From the NCBI GenBank assembly GCA_964520895.1, contig CAZFOR010000018.1, positions 1 through 20,489 of the forward strand: a stretch of 20,489 bases of DNA, read 5' to 3'. This document shows positions 13,736-20,489 of this stretch, one piece after another. Position 1 is the first letter of the stretch, and the number at the start of each line of letters is the position of its first letter. The translations under genes were made by a program, and so were the position numbers. Below the pieces are notes generated by a model. The model was given only the letters and a program-made list of their open reading frames with translations. It was not told the DNA's origin and made no database searches. Source of the stretch: SIG350 sp964520895. Lineage in GTDB: Bacteria; Bacillota; Clostridia; TANB77; SIG350.

Positions 13736-16700
13736 ATCTCTTTATCTTTTCTTTTTTATCTGTTATATGAGCATTCTCAGACAATACTCTACCTTTCTTT
13801 TTGAATTCTTTTTCAAGATTATCATTTGCTATTGATAACATAAGTTTAACTCTATTTACTTGATTAGCCTCTGATGCACCTGGGTCATAATCAACAGCTG
13901 CTATATTTGCACTAGGGTATAATTCTTTAACCCTTTTTATAACACCTTTACCAACAACATGATTAGGCAGGCATGCAAATGGTTGAACGCATAAAACATT
14001 AGGAACACCATTTTCAATAAATTCTAACATTTCAGCTGTTAAGTACCAACCTTCACCAGTTGTATTACCAGTAGATAAAACTTTTTCAACATTATTTGCT
14101 AAATACCAAATATCTGAAATATGTGCATATTGTTTTTTAGCATTTTTAAGTTCATTTTTTACAATGCTTTCATATTTATCAATTATATTAATAGCTAATT
14201 TATAGAAATGTTTTTTTACTTGTTTAGTTTTTAAATATTGATTTAATGTAATTTTGTGTGATGCCATAAATTTAACAAATCCCATTAAGTCAGGGGAGAT
14301 AACTTCTGCACCTTCTGCTTCTAATTGCCTTACTAAATTATTATTTCCAAATGGATGATATTTAATTAATATCTCTCCAACAATACCAACTTTTGGTTTA
14401 ATGACATTACTAATAGGAATTGCATCATAATCTTTTATAATATCTTTAACAATTTGTTTGTATTCTTTTATTTTACCTCTTTTAGTTACTTCTTTACCTT
14501 TATTAATCCATTTCTCAGTTAATTTATCACATGTACCACTAATAATTTCATAAGGTCTATTTCTACTATTACATCTAGCAATTAAATCACCAATAGCAAC
14601 ACCAATTATCATTTTATGTATCATTGATATTGAAATTTTAAATCCAGGCATTTTTTCAAGTCCTGCAACATTAAATGAAAGTACAGGAACATCTGGGAAG
14701 CCTGCATCAATTAATGCTTTACGCAAAAACCCAATATAGTTAGTAGCTCTACAACCACCACCAGTTTGTGATATAAGGACTGTTGTATGATTCGTATCAA
14801 ATTCCCCTGATTCAAGGGCTTCAACTAACTGCCCTATAACGAGTAGGGAAGGGTAACAAGCATCGTTATTTACATACTTTAAACCTGTTTCAACAGTATG
14901 TGAATCACAATGTCTAAGTAGTTTTAAGTTATATCCACTAGCTTGCATTGCAGCTTCTAAAAATTCAAACTGTATTGGAGCCATTTGAGGACATAAAATT
15001 GTATGTGTTTTTTTCATTTGTTTTGTAAATACAATTTTATTTGCTATATATTCTTCGTTTTTAGGATTTACTATATCTCTATGATACATATTAGATATAA
15101 GTGATCTAATACGAATTCTAATAGCACCTAAGTTATTAATTTCATCTATTTTAATTAATGTATATAATTTTGATTTACTAGCTAATATTTCTTCAACTTG
15201 ATCTGTTGTAATAGCATCAACACCACAACCAAAAGAAGTAAGTTGCACTAATTCAAGATTTTCATTTCTAGAAACAACTTCTGATGCTGCATATAGTCTT
15301 GAATGATACATCCATTGGTCAACAACCCTAAGAGGTCTTTTAAGCTCAGTTAAATGTGATATTGAATCTTCTGTTAGAACACTAACACCTAAACCAGTAA
15401 TCATACTATTTATACCATGATTTATTTCAGGGTCTAAATGATAAGGTCTACCAGATAAAACAATACCTTTTAAATTATGCTCATTTAAGTATTTTATAGT
15501 TTCTTCACCTTTTAATTGAATATCTCTTTTAAATCTATGATATTCTTTTTGTGCTTTTCTAATTGCTTTAACATATTCCTTTTTAGAAATATTGTATTCT
15601 TTAAATTCAGGAAGTTCCATAAATCTATCTGCAAGTGCATTTATTTTAAGAGGTAAAAATGGATTTATGAATTGTATATTTTTAGCCCTTAAATCTTCAA
15701 CATTATTTTTTATTACCTCTGAATATGATATTACAATAGGGCAGTTATAGTGGTTTTCAGCACCTTTATATTCTTTATTTTCATATGGAATACAAGGATA
15801 AAATATTTTAGTAACACCTTGCTCAATTAAACTCATAATATGTCCATGTGCAAGTTTTGCAGGATAACATACTGACTCAGAAGGCATTGATTCAATACCT
15901 TTTTCATAAGTTTTTCTTGAACTTTTTTCTGATAATATTACTCTAAAGCCAAGCTCAGTAAATAATGTATGCCAAAATGGATAATTTTCATACATATTTA
16001 AAACTCTTGGAATACCTATTGTACCTCTTGTAGTTTTTTCAATTGGTAATGGTTTGTATTCAAATAATCTATCATATTTATATTTATATAAATCAGGTAA
16101 ATCATTTTTTTGAGCACCACCACCAGCACCTCTTTCACATCTGTTTCCAGATATATATTTTTTACCATTATTAAAACTATTTATAGTAAGCTGACAATTA
16201 TTTTCACAAAGTTTACATCTAGTAAGAGATGTTTTAACTTCTAATTCATTTACCTCATCTAATGTAAGCATACTAGATTTTTCTATATTATTTAATTTTG
16301 CATAATTAATTGCAATAAGTGCAACACCATAAGCACCCATAAGTCCTGCTATATCAGGTCTTATTACATTTACACCAACAGTTAATTCAAAAGCTCTAAG
16401 TACAGCATCATTTAAAAATGTTCCGCCTTGAACAACAATATTTTGTCCTAGCTTTTTAGTATCTCTTATTTTCATAACTTTTTGTATAGCATTTTTAACA
16501 ACAGAATATGATAATCCTGCTGCAATATCTCCAACTGACGCACCTTCTTTTTGTGCTTGCTTTATTTTAGAGTTCATAAATACTGTACATCTTGAACCTA
16601 AATCAATAGGTGTCTCTGCATCTATTGCACTAGTTATAAACTGTTCAATTGATATATTTAAGTTTGTAGCAAAGGTTTGTAAAAATGAACCACAACCTGA

Positions 16701-18038
16701 TGAACAAGCTTCATTTAGCATTATACTATCAATTATATTATCTTTCATTCTGATATATTTCATATCTTGTCCACCAATATCAATAACACTATCAACATTA
16801 GGGATAAATTGTTTTGCAGCTGTTTGATGTGCAATAGTTTCGATTTCATTTGTATCTAAATTAAGTGCAGTTTTGATTAAACTTTCACCATAACCAGTAA
16901 CACCACTTGATGCTATATAGCAGTTTTTAGGTAACTGACTATATACAGTTTTCATCATATCTAAAACGGTAGCAAGTGGGCTTCCTTCATTACTTTTATA
17001 TATTGAATAAACTAGATTAAATTCATCATCAATTAACACTAATTTTGATGTAGTAGACCCAGCATCTATACCTAGATATAGAGGACCTGAACATTGATTA
17101 ATATCTTTTTTATTAACAACATCTTTTGAATGTCTTTTTACAAAATCTAAATAATCATTTTTTGTTTCAAAAAGTGGTGGTAATATATTTGATTCAAATG
17201 TTTGAGTGTTTTTTAATTTTTCTATTTTTGCTTTTAATTCATTTGAATTAATTGATTTTGTTTTAACACCACAAAGAGCTGCACCACGTGCAACTAATAA
17301 ATGTGCATCTTGAACTATTATAGCGGTTTTATCATTTAAATTTAATGTTTGTATAAATCTATTTCTAAGTTCAGATAAATAGTTAAGTGGACCACCTAAA
17401 AAAGCGATATTTCCTTTTATAGGTCTACCACATGCAAGACCACTAATTGTTTGATTTACAACTGCTTGAAATATAGATGCAGCAATATCTGATTTATTTG
17501 CACCTTCATTTAAAAGTGGTTGTATATCTGTTTTAGCAAATACACCACAACGAGAAGCGATAGGGTATATAGTTGTATATGATTTTGCAAGTTCATTTAA
17601 CCCAATTGTATCTGTATTTAAAAGTGATGCCATTTGATCTAGAAATGCACCTGTACCACCTGCACAAGTACCATTCATTCTTTGCTCAACTGAGCTACCA
17701 AAATATATAATTTTAGCATCTTCACCACCTAATTCAATTGCAACATCTGTTTGTGGTATATATTCATTTACAGCTGTTTTACAAGCAATAACTTCTTGTG
17801 TGAAAGGTATATCTGCCCACGAAGAAACAGACATACTTCCAGAACCAGTAAGTTCTATAGTAAAGTTTGACCCATCATATGTTTTAAGTAAATTATCTAA
17901 AACTTTACAAACTGTGTTTTTCGTATCTGAAAAATGTCTTTCATAACTTTTATATATTATCTCCTTATTTGTATCCATAACTACTATTTTTACTGTTGTT
18001 GATCCTATGTCTAAACCAACGTGTAATAACTTTGCCAT
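13734..18038 (-). CDS. Giant acyl-CoA dehydratase activase-related protein (two activase domains + dehydratase-like part)
   Basis: 1434 residues in one frame. First BadF/BcrA-type ATPase: VGLDIGSTTVK (7-17), LGGEDAK, and NGTCAGGTGAFLDQMA with Cys125 and then RCGVF Cys164, the positions that hold the bridging 4Fe-4S cluster in HgdC-type activators. Second ATPase starts about 321 (YLGIDAGSTTSKLVLID) with IGGQDMKYI and EACSSGCGSFLQTFA. A Cys-rich linker (CKLCENNCQL, GNRCERGAGGG, about 610-645) leads to a DUF2229-type region and a C-terminal part like the 2-hydroxyacyl-CoA dehydratase subunits (GGGCRATNYIG, PFACLPNHVVGKG, DYDPGASEANQVNR). Activators of this class inject an electron into a dehydratase using ATP; the substrate of these large fused clostridial proteins is unknown. 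It is transcribed alone, with GGAGG 10 nt before ATG. Confidence 0.85.
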   Translation of the reverse strand: MAKLLHVGLDIGSTTVKIVVMDTNKEIIYKSYERHFSDTKNTVCKVLDNLLKTYDGSNFTIELTGSGSMSVSSWADIPFTQEVIACKTAVNEYIPQTDVAIELGGEDAKIIYFGSSVEQRMNGTCAGGTGAFLDQMASLLNTDTIGLNELAKSYTTIYPIASRCGVFAKTDIQPLLNEGANKSDIAASIFQAVVNQTISGLACGRPIKGNIAFLGGPLNYLSELRNRFIQTLNLNDKTAIIVQDAHLLVARGAALCGVKTKSINSNELKAKIEKLKNTQTFESNILPPLFETKNDYLDFVKRHSKDVVNKKDINQCSGPLYLGIDAGSTTSKLVLIDDEFNLVYSIYKSNEGSPLATVLDMMKTVYSQLPKNCYIASSGVTGYGESLIKTALNLDTNEIETIAHQTAAKQFIPNVDSVIDIGGQDMKYIRMKDNIIDSIMLNEACSSGCGSFLQTFATNLNISIEQFITSAIDAETPIDLGSRCTVFMNSKIKQAQKEGASVGDIAAGLSYSVVKNAIQKVMKIRDTKKLGQNIVVQGGTFLNDAVLRAFELTVGVNVIRPDIAGLMGAYGVALIAINYAKLNNIEKSSMLTLDEVNELEVKTSLTRCKLCENNCQLTINSFNNGKKYISGNRCERGAGGGAQKNDLPDLYKYKYDRLFEYKPLPIEKTTRGTIGIPRVLNMYENYPFWHTLFTELGFRVILSEKSSRKTYEKGIESMPSESVCYPAKLAHGHIMSLIEQGVTKIFYPCIPYENKEYKGAENHYNCPIVISYSEVIKNNVEDLRAKNIQFINPFLPLKINALADRFMELPEFKEYNISKKEYVKAIRKAQKEYHRFKRDIQLKGEETIKYLNEHNLKGIVLSGRPYHLDPEINHGINSMITGLGVSVLTEDSISHLTELKRPLRVVDQWMYHSRLYAASEVVSRNENLELVQLTSFGCGVDAITTDQVEEILASKSKLYTLIKIDEINNLGAIRIRIRSLISNMYHRDIVNPKNEEYIANKIVFTKQMKKTHTILCPQMAPIQFEFLEAAMQASGYNLKLLRHCDSHTVETGLKYVNNDACYPSLLVIGQLVEALESGEFDTNHTTVLISQTGGGCRATNYIGFLRKALIDAGFPDVPVLSFNVAGLEKMPGFKISISMIHKMIIGVAIGDLIARCNSRNRPYEIISGTCDKLTEKWINKGKEVTKRGKIKEYKQIVKDIIKDYDAIPISNVIKPKVGIVGEILIKYHPFGNNNLVRQLEAEGAEVISPDLMGFVKFMASHKITLNQYLKTKQVKKHFYKLAINIIDKYESIVKNELKNAKKQYAHISDIWYLANNVEKVLSTGNTTGEGWYLTAEMLEFIENGVPNVLCVQPFACLPNHVVGKGVIKRVKELYPSANIAAVDYDPGASEANQVNRVKLMLSIANDNLEKEFKKKGRVLSENAHITDKKEKIKR

Positions 18039-18072
18039 ATATTGATTACCTCCTATTAAATTACCTAAATAT

Positions 18073-18101
18073 ATCTTATCATTTTAAAGCAAAAGTGTCA
18101 A
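18073..18101 (-). promoter_or_regulatory. Promoter of the activase gene
   Basis: On the minus strand TTGACA (18101-18096), a 17-bp spacer and TAAGAT (18078-18073), with TG one base upstream of the -10 (extended -10). The leader would be about 30 nt. Confidence 0.65.
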
Positions 18102-18183
18102 TGAAATTAAGTAGCCAAATATGGAAAAATAGTGTAAGATGTAATATATAAAATAATTTAACTCTATTTAATTAAAATCATAT

Positions 18184-18230
18184 AAATGTGAAACAAAATT
18201 ATGAGAATTTAATAAAAATGTTTCACATTT
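18184..18230. repeat. 12-bp inverted repeat upstream of a tiny ORF
   Basis: AAATGTGAAACA (18184-18195) and TGTTTCACATTT (18219-18230) are perfectly complementary with 23 bases between. The second arm ends four bases before the ribosome site of the ORF at 18245. It could be a dyad operator (TGTGAAA type) or an RNA hairpin. No -35/-10 pair was convincing nearby. Confidence 0.5.
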
Positions 18231-18244
18231 TATAGGAGATAGTT

Positions 18245-18346
18245 ATGGAAGAAACATTTAAGAAGTTATTAATAATGTATTATGAGGAAAAAGATGAACA
18301 AAAAGTTAGAGTATTTTTAAAAGAAAAATGTTATATATCTATTTAG
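18245..18346 (+). CDS. Very small hypothetical protein (33 residues)
   Basis: ATG at 18245 follows TAGGAGA with 6 nt spacing and reads MEETFKKLLIMYYEEKDEQK, continuing VRVFLKEKCYISI to TAG at 18344. It is charged and probably helical, with no signal or membrane part. The good ribosome site and the inverted repeat just upstream argue that it may be translated, but the length makes chance possible. It resembles nothing I can name; a remnant of a longer gene or a small regulatory protein are both open. The rpm promoter starts 58 nt after its stop. Confidence 0.4.
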   Translation: MEETFKKLLIMYYEEKDEQKVRVFLKEKCYISI

Positions 18347-18403
18347 TAATATATAATATATGTAATAAAATTGCATTTTTAATGAACAACTCTTTAAATT
18401 TTG

Positions 18404-18432
18404 TTGACAATAAAAAATAATTGTAGTATACT
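18404..18432 (+). promoter_or_regulatory. Strong sigma-A promoter of yceD-rpmF
   Basis: TTGACA (18404-18409), a 17-bp spacer and TATACT (18427-18432). Transcription should start near 18439, only ~13 nt before ATG 18452, so the mRNA begins essentially at its AGGTGA ribosome site. This also rules against GTG 18440 as the start codon. Confidence 0.8.
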
Positions 18433-18451
18433 AATCTAGGTGATTTTCCAA

Positions 18452-18937
18452 ATGTTAGATGTTTCAAATATGTTAAGACATAACATTCAAAAACAAGAAT
18501 TAAATATACAATTAGGCGATATAAAAGAAATTGAGTATAACTATGATAAAATATTAATTGATAAACCAATTATATTTGAAGGGGTTATAACTAATTATGA
18601 CAAAGTCTTAAATGTAACAGGTATAATTAAAATTTCTTTTAATACATATTGCTATAGTTGTGGTAAAGAGTTTGAACATGAACAGGAAATAGAGTTTAAT
18701 GAAACTTTTACTGGGTCGCCAGGTGAAGAAGAATACGAGCTATTATCAGAAAAGATTGACTTAGATAAAGCAGTTATTGATAATATAGTATTAAAGCTAC
18801 CAACTAAATTACTTTGTAAACCGGATTGTAAAGGATTATGTAGTATATGTGGTGGTAATTTAAATGAAGTTAAATGTAATTGTAATGATTTGAAAATTGA
18901 TCCAAGATTTGAAAAATTAAAACAATTAATAAAATAA
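18452..18937 (+). CDS. yceD: YceD/DUF177-family protein
   Basis: DUF177 proteins are coupled to ribosomal protein L32 in most bacteria and affect 23S rRNA accumulation or assembly in E. coli and plants; biochemistry is unsettled. The family hallmark is the order MLDVSNML start, a middle strand region with two Cys (CYSCGKEFEHEQEIEF), a FTGSPGEEEYEL acidic stretch, DLDKAVIDNIVLKLPTKLLCKPDCKGLCSICGGNLN and a closing CNCNDLKIDPRFEKLKQL. The clustered Cys suggest zinc. ATG 18452 has AGGTGA 8 nt upstream and gives 161 residues; the upstream GTG at 18440 lies at the predicted transcription start. The rpmF gene follows after 28 nt, the canonical pairing. Confidence 0.9.
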   Translation: MLDVSNMLRHNIQKQELNIQLGDIKEIEYNYDKILIDKPIIFEGVITNYDKVLNVTGIIKISFNTYCYSCGKEFEHEQEIEFNETFTGSPGEEEYELLSEKIDLDKAVIDNIVLKLPTKLLCKPDCKGLCSICGGNLNEVKCNCNDLKIDPRFEKLKQLIK

Positions 18938-18965
18938 TTAAAACACGAAAAGGAGGGAATAGAAA

Positions 18966-19145
18966 ATGGCACAACCAAAAAGAAGATGGTCAAAAGCAAG
19001 AACAGGTTTAAAAAGATCTACTTGGAAATTAGAAAATAAAAACTTAGTAGAATGTTCTCATTGTCATGAAAAGATACAATCTCATAAAGTATGTCCATTA
19101 TGTGGATATTATAAAGGTAAAGAAGTTATAAAAATAGAAAAATAG
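18966..19145 (+). CDS. rpmF: 50S ribosomal protein L32
   Basis: 59 residues: MAQPKRRWSKARTGLKRSTW, the basic start of L32, followed by ECSHC and VCPLCGYY. The four cysteines (Cys30, Cys33, Cys43, Cys46) form the zinc ribbon, so this is the zinc-containing (C+) form. AAGGAGG lies upstream with AATAGAAA between. It is the second gene of the yceD-rpmF unit; the usual downstream plsX/fab genes are absent and a terminator follows at once. Confidence 0.95.
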   Translation: MAQPKRRWSKARTGLKRSTWKLENKNLVECSHCHEKIQSHKVCPLCGYYKGKEVIKIEK

Positions 19146-19167
19146 GCTTAAAGGTCTATTTTTTTTT
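19138..19167 (+). terminator. Terminator of yceD-rpmF
   Basis: AAAAATAGGCT (19138-19148) pairs with GGTCTATTTTT (19153-19163), 11 bp with two G-U pairs, then further T. The 5' arm includes the rpmF stop codon. Confidence 0.75.
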
Positions 19168-19202
19168 ATGTTAAGAATTGTTTACATAATCATCAAAAAC
19201 TA

Positions 19203-19231
19203 TTTAAATGTACTCAGTTTTATGGTATAAT
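19203..19231 (+). promoter_or_regulatory. Probable promoter of the three-repeat protein
   Basis: TATAAT (19226-19231) with TG one base upstream of the -10 (extended -10) and TTTAAA (19203-19208) at 17 bp. The -35 is weak. Confidence 0.5.
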
Positions 19232-19270
19232 ATATATTGTAAAATAAAATAATAAGGAGTGATCTTTTGT

Positions 19271-20038
19271 ATGTGTTCACGGTCAACAGTAGACTTTGCG
19301 GGTTTATCAGCAGTTGAAGTCTATGATTTAAGGTGTATAAACACTATTGCAAGGTTTCCACAAGATTTTTGGAATAAGATATCAGCAAATGAAATATTAC
19401 GGCATGTCATACTAGAAAAGCTTAAATTAACAAGAAAGGAAATTTGCATTTTTGATTTCAGAAAGGAATTAAAGCAATTAAAAATTATAGGAGCATTGGA
19501 AGTATTTGACTATTCAACATATAAATTGATTAGATATTGCTTTCCGGAGCTCAATATTATGGCATGGGAATTAAAGTGTACTCCTAATTGCTTTTTTGAT
19601 GATTATGAAAATGTAAAAAAAGCATTGAAATGGTTATTTGAAAAAGAAAATTTGGAAACAAGAAAGCAAATAACTGAAAATTTTTCTGCTGACTTATTAC
19701 GGTATAATGGTTTAAAAACTCTGTGTGAAAAATATACTTTAATTCAGCTAATTCACATTGTGGTTCCTGAAATGAAAATAAAGGAATGGGAACTGAATAA
19801 GGTCTTTGTATGGAATAAGGATTTAATTAAACAAGCAGTTAAATGGCTTATTGAAGAAAAACTATGTTGGGAATATAAAGATGTTTGCAAAAATATTTCT
19901 GCTTCAGTATTTCGACGAAATGGACTTGAAGGTATGTTATCAAAAGGCTGTGGAAACAGTACAATTGCAGCACTAGATATAGCATATCCAGGAATGTATT
20001 CGAAAAATGTTCTTAAAGCATATACAGGTAAAGTATAA
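19271..20038 (+). CDS. Unrecognised protein with three ~65-residue internal repeats
   Basis: From ATG 19271 the protein has 255 residues, starting MCSRSTVDFAGLSAVEVYDL; a GTG at 19259 directly after AAGGAG is possible but too close. After residue ~38 three diverged helical repeats occur: one ending CFPELNIMAWEL, one with KKALKWLFEKENLETRKQ, ENFSADLLRYNGL and VVPEMKIKEWEL, and one with KQAVKWLIEEKLCWEYKD, KNISASVFRRNGL and AYPGMYSKNV. The shared pattern is A-(V/L)-K-WL-x-E-x3-L, N-x-SA-x3-R-NGL, then a P-x-(M/L)-x6-E end. It recalls repeat families of probable DNA-binding helical proteins (DUF4046-like), but I cannot name it firmly. No signal or membrane part. Composition at its start is less AT-rich than neighbours. 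Monocistronic. Confidence 0.65.
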   Translation: MCSRSTVDFAGLSAVEVYDLRCINTIARFPQDFWNKISANEILRHVILEKLKLTRKEICIFDFRKELKQLKIIGALEVFDYSTYKLIRYCFPELNIMAWELKCTPNCFFDDYENVKKALKWLFEKENLETRKQITENFSADLLRYNGLKTLCEKYTLIQLIHIVVPEMKIKEWELNKVFVWNKDLIKQAVKWLIEEKLCWEYKDVCKNISASVFRRNGLEGMLSKGCGNSTIAALDIAYPGMYSKNVLKAYTGKV

Positions 20039-20041
20039 GTT

Positions 20042-20084
20042 AAAGGCATATATAATACTAATTTAGTGTTGTATATGCCTTTTT
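20042..20084 (+). terminator. Terminator of the three-repeat protein gene
   Basis: AAAGGCATATA (20042-20052) pairs with TATATGCCTTT (20072-20082) followed by T; an inner ACTAATTTAGT can pair further. Confidence 0.85.
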
Positions 20085-20155
20085 CTATATAATCATATTT
20101 AATATTAATGAAAATTAAATGTGATTAAAATAAGTATAAAATAACAAAAAACTCC

Positions 20156-20184
20156 TTGACAAAAAAATACAAATATAATAATAT
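20156..20184 (+). promoter_or_regulatory. Promoter of the second pilin-like gene and its long leader
   Basis: TTGACA (20156-20161), a 17-bp spacer and TAATAT (20179-20184). It would give a leader of about 270 nt before the pilin-like start at 20459. Confidence 0.6.
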
Positions 20185-20215
20185 AAAGACATAAAAACAA
20201 AATAAGGAGCAAAAA

Positions 20216-20371
20216 ATGAAAAAAGAAAAAGCAAACTCATGTAACAATAATCAAATAGCAAAAAATACATGGGGGGGGGGTACTAGAGATAGTATAACTC
20301 TAGCTTTTTCATACGCAAAAATATTAAAAATAAAATATAGAACAAAGTTATTAGTAAAAACTAATAGCTAG
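20216..20371 (+). CDS. Possible 51-codon leader ORF with a G10 tract
   Basis: AAGGAGC precedes ATG 20216, which reads MKKEKANSCNNNQIAKNTWG, then GGTRDSITLAFSYAKILKIK and YRTKLLVKTNS to TAG at 20369. Ten consecutive G (20271-20280) encode Trp-Gly-Gly-Gly; any gain or loss of a G changes the frame. The stop codon lies inside competing hairpins ahead of a T9 run, which is how leader-peptide attenuators are built. It may instead be only part of a structured RNA. Not recognised by family. Confidence 0.4.
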   Translation: MKKEKANSCNNNQIAKNTWGGGTRDSITLAFSYAKILKIKYRTKLLVKTNS

Positions 20372-20387
20372 TTTTAGATTTTTTTTT
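20347..20387 (+). promoter_or_regulatory. Competing hairpins with T9 run (putative attenuator)
   Basis: GTTATTAGT (20347-20355) can pair with ACTAATAGC (20360-20368), or AAAACTA (20357-20363) with TAGTTTT (20369-20375); the two exclude each other. The second is followed three bases on by nine T (20379-20387), like a terminator. A further small hairpin CTAGAG/CTCTAG lies at 20283-20303. Confidence 0.45.
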
Positions 20388-20458
20388 AATGGGAAAAGGA
20401 AGGTGATAAAGAAAGATAAAATAAGATAGAAAACAAAATAAGAAGGAGGAGAAAGAAA

Positions 20459-20489
20459 ATGAAAACAACACAAAAAAGAGGAATCTCAT
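20459..20489 (+). CDS. Start of a second pilin-like gene (cut by window end)
   Basis: AAGGAGG (20443-20449) lies 9 nt before ATG 20459, which encodes MKTTQKRGIS before the window ends. A short basic leader ending in Gly and then Ile-Ser-Leu is the start of a prepilin-type signal; cleavage would fall after Gly8. The last seven bases, ATCTCAT, equal the first seven of the window, where ISLVALII continues. The gene therefore shares its conserved 5' end with the gene at the window start, or is the same gene if the contig is circular. Confidence 0.7.
   Translation, partial: MKTTQKRGIS

Noticed and set aside
18440..18451. GTG start for yceD
   Set aside because: It lies at the predicted transcription start and inside the AGGTGA ribosome site; ATG 18452 begins the family's MLDVS.
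20230..20330. c-di-GMP-I riboswitch in the pilin-like leader
   Set aside because: AAAGCAAAC plus a stem recalls the 5' half, but the required 3' half (ACGCAAAGC after the stem, GNRA loop) is missing; the ACGCAAAA at 20313-20320 is not in the right place.
1..20489. tRNA, rRNA, insertion sequence, prophage or plasmid replication genes
   Set aside because: None were seen: no transposase, integrase or Rep-like protein and no cloverleaf recognised by eye; a covariance search was not possible here.

Overview
The window reads as low-GC (mostly about 25-30% by eye) Bacillota DNA, most likely an uncultivated, probably gut-associated Clostridia-type spore former. This is inferred from the SpoIID protein, the YlbF-family, DUF1189 and FemAB-family genes, strong AAGGAGG ribosome sites, consensus sigma-A promoters and the 'G|ISLVALIITIIVLIIL' pilin-like N-termini. 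It looks like a draft or metagenome contig: a 100-N gap lies inside it, flanked by an exact 55-bp duplicate, and both window ends fall in the conserved 5' part of a pilin-like gene.

Layout. 1-1152: 3' part of a secreted pilin-like protein. 1172-2815: pyrF-pyrE pyrimidine operon with its own promoter, a two-state leader hairpin and a terminator; it looks less AT-rich than its surroundings. 2844-5307: a YlbF-family protein, a membrane HExxH protein and an MTA/SAH-deaminase-like amidohydrolase; the YlbF leader can fold so that its ribosome site is paired. 5420-12687: a long co-directional run holding a FemAB-type peptidoglycan bridge enzyme, a divergent alanine racemase, a broken small pilin-like gene, a DUF1189 membrane protein (split by the N gap), SpoIID, a second broken copy of the small pilin-like gene, a ROK kinase and two tandem small membrane proteins with nearly identical tails. 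The theme is envelope and cell wall.

12764-13578 is the most distinctive locus: a type III toxin-antitoxin system. A promoter drives a short RNA with three 36-nt tandem repeats (ToxI-like antitoxin; each repeat can fold as an H-type pseudoknot after an A6 tract). A terminator follows, then a ToxN/AbiQ-family endoribonuclease gene. A bidirectional terminator separates it from the convergent 1434-residue two-activase 2-hydroxyacyl-CoA-dehydratase-related protein (13734-18038, minus).

18073-20084: the activase promoter, a tiny ORF behind an inverted repeat, the yceD(DUF177)-rpmF(L32) pair, and an unrecognised protein with three internal repeats. 20156-20489: a strong promoter and a long structured leader with a 51-codon ORF carrying a run of ten G and mutually exclusive hairpins, then the first ten codons of another pilin-like gene cut by the window edge.
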